DNA from: Vibrio fortis
GTDB lineage: Bacteria > Pseudomonadota > Gammaproteobacteria > Enterobacterales > Vibrionaceae
Assembly: GCF_024347475.1 (NCBI RefSeq)
Contig: NZ_AP025488.1
Span: 744,001-808,000 of the forward strand
DNA: 64,000 nucleotides
Direction: 5' to 3'
The notes under the pieces are model-generated. The model saw nothing but the letters and a program-made list of their open reading frames with translations. It had not been told where the DNA came from and made no database searches. Made by a program: the position numbers and the translations under genes. Below are positions 38,230 to 45,589 of this stretch, one piece after another (the first letter of the stretch is position 1; each line of letters opens with the position of its first letter).

Positions 38230-38721
38230 ACTCGTGAGTGCTTCGCTCATGCTTGTTTTATCTCCATGGAAGCTTACCAAACCTTTATCTATGGCTTCTG
38301 AAATGGACATTCTTTTCTCCACAACAGCACCTAAGCTGGCTTGAGTCATAAGAATTACCTTTGATAAGGATTCTGGTGGCGGAACATCGATGGATATACC
38401 TCTAGATTTTTCAGAATCTATCTGCGACCACAATGGGATGTCGACCAAGACAATGTAGGCGGACTCAAAAGCGGGATCTTTCAAACTGTTTGCGAACAAA
38501 CTCAACCACCAGGAAGCTCTTTGGAAGGTTGGTCCTGGTGGTAAGGTTGTTGGCTCCTCAATATCGCCGTGTTTGGAATAGAAAATGCTCGCGAATTTCA
38601 TTTTTTCTGCTCCAGGAATAGCTTCTTGTTCAAAGCCATCAACCCCAAAATGCAGTGGACAGGCTAAAGTGGTTAATGGAACAACAAGGCTTAGCAACAC
38701 CGCAATACTTTTCTTAAACAT
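38215..38721 (-). CDS. Secreted protein with SCP2-like C-terminus, 168 aa
   Basis: Signal peptide MFKKSIAVLLSLVVPLTTLA, then 'CPLHFGVDGF', a long variable middle, and a C-terminal stretch from about residue 120 ('SLSKVILMTQASLGAVVEKR', 'MSISEAIDKGLVSFHGDKTS') that lines up well with the sterol-carrier-protein-2-like domain found at the end of alkylsulfatases. It is divergent from the alkylsulfatase-like gene, which lacks exactly this domain, so the two products may form one periplasmic assembly. The Cys21 directly after the hydrophobic stretch could alternatively be a lipidation site. Confidence 0.6.
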   Translation of the reverse strand: MFKKSIAVLLSLVVPLTTLACPLHFGVDGFEQEAIPGAEKMKFASIFYSKHGDIEEPTTLPPGPTFQRASWWLSLFANSLKDPAFESAYIVLVDIPLWSQIDSEKSRGISIDVPPPESLSKVILMTQASLGAVVEKRMSISEAIDKGLVSFHGDKTSMSEALTSLPID

Positions 38722-38859
38722 CTCTTTCCATTCGAGCCGTCAATCTAGTTAGTGGGGCAATAATATTCTGACGCTATCCTTCCAAAGTTGCATTTCGCAA
38801 TTTTAGGCGGCGACCCTGTTGATATTCTGGATTCAACCTAATGAAAACAGGAAAACAAC

Positions 38860-40272
38860 ATGTCTAAATTATCTAAATTAGCTGTCGTGATGTCAGCAGT
38901 ACTATCCACTTCTGTAATGGCAAGCACTTCACTATCTGTCAGTGATAATAGTGTGGTAAGCCCTACTGGTGCTGTTGTGGCAGAAAGCCTAAATGCTAAA
39001 GATGGACAGTACACAGATGGTGCTTACGAAGTGGCACCAGGTGTTTGGTCACTAACCGGTATGGGAATGGACAATGTAAACGTTGTTGAAACTGAAAACG
39101 GTATTGTTGTTTTTGATGGTGGTTTAAGCAAAGCATACGCTGAGAAAGCCATGTCTATGCTACCAGAGAACATAGCAAAACAACCTGTAGTAGGCCTGAT
39201 TTACACTCACTGGCATTACATTGTTGGTGCTGGTAACTGGAATATTTCTGAAGACACCATTGTTGTCGCGCACGAAAACCACAAGGCAGAGCTAGGTGCT
39301 GCGCTGTCTACTGATTCACCTATGTCGAACGTCCGACAAATCCGTGGTGGAATCCAACTTGGTTCGTTTCTACCTGCAGAAGGTCCAGATTCACCGTCTG
39401 TGACAGGCCTTGTGAATGTTAACTTTACACCTGAAGAGATGAAATCTTACACCCCACCAAATAAGTTAGTTGGTGACGAAGAAACCTCAATTGTTATTGA
39501 TGGTATGGAGTTTATTACTCACCAAGCACACACTGACACACTTGATGGACTCAGCATCTACATACCAGAGAAAAAAGCGAGTGTAGATAATACTTTCTGG
39601 GCTCATGGTCTGTTCAACTACTCAACCCTACGTGGCGACCGTTGGCGTGATATTGGCCACATGGAAACCGCTATCGAATGGCTGCTGTCTAAAGATATTG
39701 AACACAGTCTTAAAGTGCATGGAAAACCAGTCACAGGTGAGGTGTTTAAAGAGCAACTCGAACATCAGTTAATTGCTACACGCGCATTAGTTTCAGAGAC
39801 AGAAAAGGCCATTGGTGCTGGTATGTCGCCTGACGAACTTCAGTACTCAGTGACTATTCCAGAAGAAATCGCTGACTCTCCTTGGGTGGCAGAAAACTAT
39901 GGTGAGTGGTCGTATCATGTACGTCGTTACTACAACCATGTTATGCATTGGTTCGGAAACGACTCTATTGATCTTCATCCACTACCGAGAAACCTTGAAG
40001 CTGAGAAATTGGTAGAAGCCATGGGCGGTACGGGTAAGGTCATTGAACTCGCTAAACAAGCGCAAACAGATAATGATCATCAATGGGCAGCACAGCTTGC
40101 GACTTATGCCATCCGATCTGGAGACGAAGCCGCAAAACAAGTTAAAGCTGACTCTCTAAGAGCAATGGCTCAGAAAGCAACGGCATCTAATACCCGTAAC
40201 TGGATGCTTACACACGCTTTGGTGCTAGAAGGGAAAGTTGAACTGCCAATGGTTCTAACTGGCGAGTATTAA
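38860..40272 (+). CDS. Alkylsulfatase-like metallo-beta-lactamase-fold protein with degenerate metal site
   Basis: 470 residues with signal peptide (about 1-21). The fold is that of SdsA1-type alkylsulfatases: 'NVNVVETENGIVVFDGGLS', 'LIYTHWHYIVGAGNW' near residue 118, and the dimerisation domain in the C-terminal third ('YGEWSYHVRRYYNHVMHWFG', 'LHPLPRNLEAEKLVEAMGG', 'NTRNWMLTHALVLEG'). Two departures stand out. The metal motif HxHxDH reads HWHYIV, losing the Asp and second-site His. The usual C-terminal SCP2-like domain (family members are about 650 aa) is absent; a similar domain is in the divergent neighbour. It may therefore bind one metal, or have another activity. Confidence 0.75.
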   Translation: MSKLSKLAVVMSAVLSTSVMASTSLSVSDNSVVSPTGAVVAESLNAKDGQYTDGAYEVAPGVWSLTGMGMDNVNVVETENGIVVFDGGLSKAYAEKAMSMLPENIAKQPVVGLIYTHWHYIVGAGNWNISEDTIVVAHENHKAELGAALSTDSPMSNVRQIRGGIQLGSFLPAEGPDSPSVTGLVNVNFTPEEMKSYTPPNKLVGDEETSIVIDGMEFITHQAHTDTLDGLSIYIPEKKASVDNTFWAHGLFNYSTLRGDRWRDIGHMETAIEWLLSKDIEHSLKVHGKPVTGEVFKEQLEHQLIATRALVSETEKAIGAGMSPDELQYSVTIPEEIADSPWVAENYGEWSYHVRRYYNHVMHWFGNDSIDLHPLPRNLEAEKLVEAMGGTGKVIELAKQAQTDNDHQWAAQLATYAIRSGDEAAKQVKADSLRAMAQKATASNTRNWMLTHALVLEGKVELPMVLTGEY

Positions 40273-40321
40273 TCAAGTCATGGCCTCATTCCAAACGTTA
40301 TGAGGCCAGTTTGGGTGGGTT

Positions 40322-40849
40322 ATGAAAAAGTTGTTTGCGATTTACTTACACTCAATGATGCGTCTGGCTGAGAAAAACTCATTAGCAAGACGATTACTTA
40401 GAAGTGGCAACTCGGTATTAGTTCGTTATCTGGTCAATCGATACAAGAAAGGTGGGTTGGCGACATGGCAGTCATTCTGGGTTCCCGCTTTTCGTGAGTA
40501 TGGTGATCACCGTTCATCTTACTTGATTAACAAGATGAATATAGACATCTCAGATGCTCAATCGGTGGGGTCTTATCATGACTATGAAGATCCGATCTTT
40601 GGAGTAGAAGGTCATTGGGAAAAAGATTCGGAAGGAAATGCTATGAGAGTTGAGACGGCCTGTGCTGTCTGTGATGACTTGATGAAAATGACCAATGATG
40701 AGAAGTGTCGAAGTGATTTCTGTCGCCACATTGTTACTGCCATGGAGCAGGGGACAGGTAAAGCGATAAATGAAAAGTATGACGTTGAAATTATTACTCT
40801 CCTAACAGAAGGTGATGAGTCTTGTAAGTTTGTTCATACGATTAAGTAG
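40322..40849 (+). CDS. ATC-hydrolase-like protein, 175 aa
   Basis: The C-terminal half has the Cys pattern and spacing of the L-2-amino-thiazoline-4-carboxylate hydrolase family: 'TACAVCDDLMKMTNDEKCRS', 'FCRHIVTAMEQGTGKAINEK' and the ending 'LLTEGDESCKFVHTIK'. The N-terminal 45 residues are basic and helical ('LARRLLRSGNSVLVRYLVNR'). No signal peptide. It follows the alkylsulfatase-like gene by 49 bp and precedes the second Crp-type gene, so the three likely form an operon. Whether it hydrolyses a thiazoline is unknown; most family members are uncharacterised. Confidence 0.65.
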   Translation: MKKLFAIYLHSMMRLAEKNSLARRLLRSGNSVLVRYLVNRYKKGGLATWQSFWVPAFREYGDHRSSYLINKMNIDISDAQSVGSYHDYEDPIFGVEGHWEKDSEGNAMRVETACAVCDDLMKMTNDEKCRSDFCRHIVTAMEQGTGKAINEKYDVEIITLLTEGDESCKFVHTIK

Positions 40850-40908
40850 AGTTGTGTTTTTATTTATTCTTAATGGAGGCCACTCATAAATTGAGTGGCC
40901 AAATTGTC

Positions 40909-41535
40909 ATGAAGTATTCCGACACCCTGATCGAAAAATATGGTTTTAGCGATCAACTAGCAACCAAACTAAGGGCTATGGGAAGGATAAAAACGGTAAA
41001 AAAAGGGAGCTTTGTCGTTTTTAAAGAGCAGACTGTTGATTTCTTAACTTTCCCACTCGAAGGTCGTTTTGGTTTAAGTTCGTCTTGTGCTGAACGCGCC
41101 AATAGTGTGTTTAGTATAATCACGCCTGGGACGGCTTTGAATGAAGTACAGTTGTTACTTCGGGAAGTTAGTTTAACTGACATATTGGCTACAAAAAACT
41201 CGGTGGTTTTGCAGCTGCCATTCTCCGCTTGTGAAGTGCTTTTGAAGGAATCTATCGAGTTTTCTAACTTTCTTGGTGTCTCTTTGGCTAAAAAACAACG
41301 AGTCTTTCACACGTTGTTTCAGCTTAGGGCGATGAAATCGAATTCAGAGAAAGTTAACCGTGCTCTGGAGTTAATAGCAGATATATCTGACAACGGCGTT
41401 GCCGCAATCAACTTGATCAGCCTTGCTTCATTATTGTATATGTCGCGAAACACGGTAAGTAAAGAAATCAAGAGCTTGATTGAGCAAGGAGGGCTTGAAG
41501 AGGTTGAGGATGGTTATCGTGTATGCCATCGCTAA
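40909..41535 (+). CDS. Crp/Fnr-family-like regulator (second of two)
   Basis: About 208 residues with a beta-roll sensor ('RIKTVKKGSFVVFKEQTVDF', 'FSIITPGTALNEVQLL') and C-terminal winged helix ('LISLASLLYMSRNTVSKEIK', 'SLIEQGGLEEVEDGYRV'). It is only distantly similar to the first Crp-type protein of the block. The start is uncertain: ATG 40909 fits the domain boundary but has no clear ribosome binding site; ATG 40873 or TTG 40852 are alternatives. A perfect hairpin GGCCACTCA/TGAGTGGCC (40878-40900) lies between the candidate starts. Its stop codon lies inside the right-hand direct repeat. Confidence 0.7.
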   Translation: MKYSDTLIEKYGFSDQLATKLRAMGRIKTVKKGSFVVFKEQTVDFLTFPLEGRFGLSSSCAERANSVFSIITPGTALNEVQLLLREVSLTDILATKNSVVLQLPFSACEVLLKESIEFSNFLGVSLAKKQRVFHTLFQLRAMKSNSEKVNRALELIADISDNGVAAINLISLASLLYMSRNTVSKEIKSLIEQGGLEEVEDGYRVCHR

Positions 41536-41590
41536 ATTGTCATTATTAAGTTGAAAGCGAGCCAAGTGCTCGCTTTTTCATTTTAGACAT
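41531..41590. repeat. Right copy of the ~60-bp direct repeat (contains a shared terminator)
   Basis: Matches 36250-36310 in the same orientation. It contains the stem GAAAGCGAGC/GCTCGCTTTTT (41553-41578, loop CAAGT), which terminates the second Crp-type gene and, being bidirectional, the convergent patatin-like gene. It covers the stop codons of both flanking genes. Confidence 0.65.
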
Positions 41591-42422
41591 TTTGAACTGC
41601 TTTTTTCGCTACTCTCAACCCCATTTGATATCCAGCTTCTAACTTGTCTTTATCGGTAGTTAGCCTGCCTACCTCGAAGGCGTCATCAGGGGCAATGACC
41701 TCAATAGTACAGTCAGGCGGAGGGCTCTTAATGAACGCTAGGGTTTGATTGTATTGATCGGCGCGAGTGATCATTGCTTCAGCAAGCTGAGGCGTCTTTT
41801 TCATGAGCTTACGAAGTAACCAAGCCGATCTAGGCGGGCGCTTTTCATAACCTTGTTTTTGGGAGAGGATCACCGTGATCTTTTTGGCTCCACGATTATA
41901 TGCTTCAATGACGGGAATTGAGTCGACTACACCGCCATCAATCATTTTTCGACCATTGATGGTTAGTGGCGTGCGATAAGCCATTGGTACTGAGCAAGAT
42001 GCTTTGAGTAGCTCCTCAAGGTTATCTTCATTGCCTTGAGTATAAACCGCAGTACCGTTATCAACATCGGTGGTCACGACATGAAAGGGGAGAGGTTGTT
42101 CGTTAAAAGCTTGCATGTCATAAGGGTAGTTCTGTGCAATGTGATCCCAAAGCCAGTCAAGCTCTAACAGATGTCCGCCTTTAGCAAACCTTTTGAAGTC
42201 GATAAACTCAGGCCGGCAAGAGTAATCCGATATGATTGTGTAAGTCCGCCCACGTTGATTCGATAACCATGAGGCGATGTTTGTTGAGCCTGCAGACACG
42301 CCTATGCAGAAATCAAAAGGGTTGTAGTTGTGATCTAAAAAACCGTCCAATACACCAGCAGCAAAGATGCCTCTCATCGCTCCACCTTCTACGACTAGGG
42401 CATGTTTCATTTCTTTTGTCAT
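41583..42422 (-). CDS. Patatin-like phospholipase (YjjU-like)
   Basis: 279 residues. The serine-aspartate dyad is intact: oxyanion motif 'VVEGGAMRGIFAAGVLDGFL', nucleophile 'CIGVSAGSTNIA' (GxSxG) near residue 43, and 'MIDGGVVDSIPV' (DGG) near 161. No signal peptide or membrane segment. Such enzymes hydrolyse acyl esters of lipids; the YjjU branch is uncharacterised. Start at ATG 42422 (a second ATG four codons later is also possible). Convergent with the accessory block through the repeat-borne terminator. Confidence 0.85.
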   Translation of the reverse strand: MTKEMKHALVVEGGAMRGIFAAGVLDGFLDHNYNPFDFCIGVSAGSTNIASWLSNQRGRTYTIISDYSCRPEFIDFKRFAKGGHLLELDWLWDHIAQNYPYDMQAFNEQPLPFHVVTTDVDNGTAVYTQGNEDNLEELLKASCSVPMAYRTPLTINGRKMIDGGVVDSIPVIEAYNRGAKKITVILSQKQGYEKRPPRSAWLLRKLMKKTPQLAEAMITRADQYNQTLAFIKSPPPDCTIEVIAPDDAFEVGRLTTDKDKLEAGYQMGLRVAKKAVQNV

Positions 42423-42660
42423 TGTTTATCTATTCCCTGACGTTTGTACCTTCCATCTAATATTCATAGAAGAGCATAAACTCTATTAATACTAGATTCG
42501 TAGTTTGATGTGTAGATCTAGTATTAAAAACTCTTCTACCCATAACACTTCAACTCAACAAAACAGCGACAGAGGCTAGGTGGTCCAGCGTAATGTCCGC
42601 GTTTTTGGGAACGTAGCAAATTTAATGTAGTGTTATTGTTTAATGCTTGCTGCTTATTGC

Positions 42661-43227
42661 CTACCGCTTACTGTCTGGGTAATGGATAACGTTGTGAAAG
42701 ACGGCGTTTTCGTTCCCTGTGTTTTTGTAGCCGTGTATTTGATGGGCATTGAAGCGGACGGCTTGTCCTGCATGTAATGGGTGCCACTCATCATCAAAAA
42801 AGACAGCCATTTCACCAGAAATACACAGAATATGTTCTGTAACACCTAAATTGTGTGGATCTGACTTATGTTGGTACTCAGGCGCTAAAGTCAATTCGAA
42901 GATCTCAAAGCCCAACTTTGGTTCGAATGGGAACAGCAGGCTGACGAAGAAGCCGACATTGTACTCTTCGCGCCTTAATTCGTTGGCATCTCTAAACAGG
43001 CTGGTGAGTTCATTATTTGAACTGGTTGCAATAAAGCTGGAAAAGGAGACTTCGAAGCCAGAAGCTATTTGCCATAGTTTTGCCACGGTAGGGCTAGACT
43101 CTCCACGCTCAATTTGCCCGAGCATCGCCTTACTAACCCCAGTTGCCAGTGCTGTTTTATCTAAGCTCCAACCCTTTTCTTGTCGCAGGCGTTTTAGGTT
43201 TTCGCCCACTTTTATTTCTGATTGCAT
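42661..43227 (-). CDS. XRE-family regulator with cupin sensor domain
   Basis: 188 residues: an N-terminal helix-turn-helix ('LKRLRQEKGWSLDKTALATG', 'VSKAMLGQIERGESSPTVAK') joined to a C-terminal cupin ('SDPHNLGVTEHILCISGEMA', 'VFFDDEWHPLHAGQAVRF', 'HGYKNTGNENAVFHNVIHYP'). This layout is common in repressors of transport or catabolic genes that sense a small ligand with the cupin. It is divergent from the BenE-type transporter with a 101-bp gap containing inverted operator-like copies, so it very probably controls that gene and itself. Confidence 0.88.
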   Translation of the reverse strand: MQSEIKVGENLKRLRQEKGWSLDKTALATGVSKAMLGQIERGESSPTVAKLWQIASGFEVSFSSFIATSSNNELTSLFRDANELRREEYNVGFFVSLLFPFEPKLGFEIFELTLAPEYQHKSDPHNLGVTEHILCISGEMAVFFDDEWHPLHAGQAVRFNAHQIHGYKNTGNENAVFHNVIHYPDSKR

Positions 43228-43260
43228 ATTTTCTCAACAAAAATTTTTGATAAACAACTT

Positions 43261-43312
43261 GTGCGTTATAGCGCACAGGTGCTAGATTGATTCTATGGAC
43301 GTTATAACGCAC
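43261..43312. promoter_or_regulatory. Inverted operator copies between XRE regulator and BenE-type transporter
   Basis: GTGCGTTATA at 43261-43270 and its exact reverse complement TATAACGCAC at 43303-43312, 42 bp apart start to start (four helical turns). The left copy also forms GTGCG-6-CGCAC, and the right overlaps CGTTATAACG. The placement in a divergent regulator/transporter gap supports an operator function. Confidence 0.65.
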
Positions 43313-43328
43313 ATAGGGAGAGATTAAC

Positions 43329-44516
43329 ATGACTAAGCTAAAACTTTCGCATGTCACCACCGGTTTTATTGCCGTCTTCATTGGTTATGCGAGCGCGGCG
43401 GCGATAATTTACCAAGCTGCAATGAGTGCTGGGGCAACACAGCAACAAGTGGCGTCATGGTTCTGGGCGCTCGGAGTAGGAATGGGGGTTACAACGATAT
43501 TACTTTCATTCTGTTACAAGAAACCGATAGTAACCGCTTGGTCTACTCCCGGAGCTGCATTACTGATTACATCCCTAGATGGTTTGACAATGAATCAAGC
43601 CGTTGCTGTATTCTTGTTCAGCTCGCTTTTGATTACTTTTGTAGGGCTCGCTGGGGTATTCGAAAGAGTACTCAAGCAGATACCGACAGCGCTCGCGTCT
43701 GCAATGCTTGCGGGTATTTTGCTTCAATTTGGTTTGGGTATGTTCGCATCTCTGACTGTTGAAGTAGAGATAGTAGTGGTCATGTTAGCTATGTTTCTTT
43801 TGGCGAGATCTTGGCTGGGAAACCTGTTGATCCCAAGTATTTTTGTGGTCGCTTTGATGATGTGTATCGGTATGGGGAAGCTCGATGTCAGTGAGGTTTC
43901 CTTAAGTTTGACAGTACCTGTCGTCATCGTTCCCGATTTTGAATTGTTCTCCTTGATCAGTGTAGGGGTTCCCTTGTTCATCGTGACAATGGCATCTCAA
44001 AATCTGCCGGGGTTCGCTGTATTGAAAGCCAATGGTTACCAAGTCGATTCGTCAAAAGTGATTACAACAACAGGGGTTACAGGATTGTTGTTGGCGCCTT
44101 TGGGTGGTTTTGCTTTCAACCTTGCGGCGATCACGGGGGCAATCTGTATGGGGCCTAATGCCGATGAAGATCCTAAAACTCGATATATGGCTGGGATATC
44201 TATGGGCGTGTTTTATCTTTTAGCTGCCATCCTCGGAATGTCATTGGTTTCTCTGTTCAGTGCTGTACCTACAGCGATTGTTATTGCAATAGCGGGGCTG
44301 GCAGTGATGCCGACGCTATTAAATTGTTTGACAGTATCAATGGCTGACGTTCGATATCGAGAGCCTGCGTTGTTTACCTTTTTGTTCACGGCTTCAGGGA
44401 TCAGCCTAATGGGTATTGGCAGTGCATTTTGGGGTATTTGTATCGGGTTATTGTTTTGTTGGGTACAGGATTACAAATCTAAGTCTTTCAACGTAGATAG
44501 CACATCATCGACATAG
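43329..44516 (+). CDS. BenE-family inner-membrane transporter
   Basis: 395 residues, almost wholly hydrophobic with about 11-12 predicted membrane helices. Family features: 'GFIAVFIGYASAAAIIYQAA' at the start, 'WSTPGAALLITS' near residue 73, 'FVTMASQNLPGFAVLKANGY' near 218 and 'PLGGFAFNLAAITGAICMGP' near 257, the characteristic stretches of benzoate:H+ symporters. A substrate other than benzoate is quite possible since no aromatic catabolic genes adjoin. ATG 43329 follows AGGGAGAG. Probably regulated by the divergent XRE-cupin protein. Confidence 0.85.
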   Translation: MTKLKLSHVTTGFIAVFIGYASAAAIIYQAAMSAGATQQQVASWFWALGVGMGVTTILLSFCYKKPIVTAWSTPGAALLITSLDGLTMNQAVAVFLFSSLLITFVGLAGVFERVLKQIPTALASAMLAGILLQFGLGMFASLTVEVEIVVVMLAMFLLARSWLGNLLIPSIFVVALMMCIGMGKLDVSEVSLSLTVPVVIVPDFELFSLISVGVPLFIVTMASQNLPGFAVLKANGYQVDSSKVITTTGVTGLLLAPLGGFAFNLAAITGAICMGPNADEDPKTRYMAGISMGVFYLLAAILGMSLVSLFSAVPTAIVIAIAGLAVMPTLLNCLTVSMADVRYREPALFTFLFTASGISLMGIGSAFWGICIGLLFCWVQDYKSKSFNVDSTSST

Positions 44517-44567
44517 TCACCCTTGACCCACTATTTGAGTACGACTAATGGAGAAGTGAATCTTAAG

Positions 44568-44642
44568 ATGAAACGTGATGGTATAGGACAACCTTTCGAG
44601 CCTGATCTATTCACTAATTTAGGATTCCCAACGTGGCTATAA
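44568..44642 (+). CDS. 24-codon upstream ORF overlapping the kinase start
   Basis: ATG AAA CGT ... CTA TAA encodes MKRDGIGQPFEPDLFTNLGF plus four residues and ends at 44640-44642, so it overlaps the GTG start of the kinase gene (44633) by 10 bp in another frame. GGAGAAG lies 11 bp before its ATG. This arrangement could couple translation of the two frames. It is too short to judge by composition. Confidence 0.3.
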   Translation: MKRDGIGQPFEPDLFTNLGFPTWL

Positions 44643-45499
44643 CGATTGAACATCCAGAGTGGCTAGCGAAGTTTTGTAGTCAAACGCTTAACGCAACTTA
44701 CCCAAACACAGATAAGACAATATCGCTCGGGTCTTTGACAAGTATTGAAATGCCAGAGTCCCCAAATATGACTGTTTCCGATGGGGCTACTGAGCCACAT
44801 CGGCATCAGTTCTGTTTTGATTCAGAGCTGGGGCGAGTCAGAACCAAGTACTCGGAGACTCTGATTGATACCTTGATGTTGCAACGAGAAGCGCTGTGGT
44901 TGTCTCGTCTCAATAGTCAAGGGTTATCCTCCCAGCGCTGCCTCGACTTCTATCGAGATGGTACGCGTGCTGCGTTGTTGACTAACTACATTGAGGGACA
45001 GTCGCTTTCAGAGTTCATACAGCGCAATCAAACCAGTGATGTTGCCTTGGTTGCGAACATCATTGATCAGTTGTTGAGTGAGCTAGAAGAGTTACATAGA
45101 CGCGGATATGTGCATGGAGATATCAAACCTTCCAATATTCTGTTATCGGAACAAAGAATTGTCTCTTTCATTGATTTCTCGAATGCCCGCCGCGTCGGAG
45201 ATAGTTGGCAAGAACGAGGTATAGAACAATATTCACCGAGCTATCGCTATCCGAAGAACGCTTTTTCCCAACTGCGTCACCGTGAAGCGCATCCTGTTTG
45301 TGATAGCTACGCAAGTCTGATCACTATCGCGCTGTTAATCGGCGCTCCTGCAAACAACCTTCCCGTTGATTTAGGCAGTTCTCAAGCGATTGATTTCTTT
45401 CTAGGTTTGTCACAACACGAAACTTGGTTGTTACTGCCTAAATTAACTCAAGAGAGTGTCCAATCTCATATCGATAACGTGATTAAAGATTTAATCTAG
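44633..45499 (+). CDS. Eukaryotic-like protein kinase-fold protein
   Basis: 288 residues. The catalytic loop 'RGYVHGDIKPSNILL' (residues ~157-171, HGD instead of HRD, with Asp, Lys and Asn kept) and 'VSFIDFSNARRVGD' (DFS in place of DFG) mark a protein kinase C-lobe. The N-lobe lacks a glycine-rich loop; a candidate Lys is in 'RVRTKYSETL' and the helix-C Glu in 'QREALWLSRL'. It resembles small RIO/Bud32-like or APH-like kinases more than Hanks kinases. The start is a GTG with AGG nine bases upstream; an in-frame stop at 44615 rules out a longer form. Substrate unknown. Confidence 0.75.
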   Translation: MAITIEHPEWLAKFCSQTLNATYPNTDKTISLGSLTSIEMPESPNMTVSDGATEPHRHQFCFDSELGRVRTKYSETLIDTLMLQREALWLSRLNSQGLSSQRCLDFYRDGTRAALLTNYIEGQSLSEFIQRNQTSDVALVANIIDQLLSELEELHRRGYVHGDIKPSNILLSEQRIVSFIDFSNARRVGDSWQERGIEQYSPSYRYPKNAFSQLRHREAHPVCDSYASLITIALLIGAPANNLPVDLGSSQAIDFFLGLSQHETWLLLPKLTQESVQSHIDNVIKDLI

Positions 45500-45539
45500 T
45501 GGTCATTAAATAGGGTGCTCGTCACTCAGATAAACAAAA

Positions 45540-45569
45540 AAGGCTGATGTTCGTGTGGACATCAGCCTT
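45540..45569. terminator. Terminator between kinase and PAS-chemoreceptor genes
   Basis: AAGGCTGATGT/ACATCAGCCTT, 8-nt loop; best T-run is on the minus strand (T5GTTT), serving the chemoreceptor gene. Confidence 0.8.
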
Positions 45570-45589
45570 AAATTTATCCGTCTTTGACC

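Noticed and set aside
36272-41578. Similarity of the two terminators as pure coincidence of a common Vibrio terminator design
   Set aside because: The hairpin alone could recur, but matching GCTAAAT, GTCATTA and TTGAAA segments in order outside the stem make chance unlikely; this still needs a genome-wide comparison.
42749-43285. 178-codon plus-strand frame antisense to the XRE-cupin regulator
   Set aside because: The minus-strand protein has clear HTH and cupin motifs; the plus frame has no motif, an atypical composition and no ribosome binding site.
44568-45499. Frameshifted single kinase gene
   Set aside because: The 24-codon ORF has no kinase-like sequence, and the kinase frame has an in-frame stop just upstream of its GTG, so there is no sign of a broken N-terminus.
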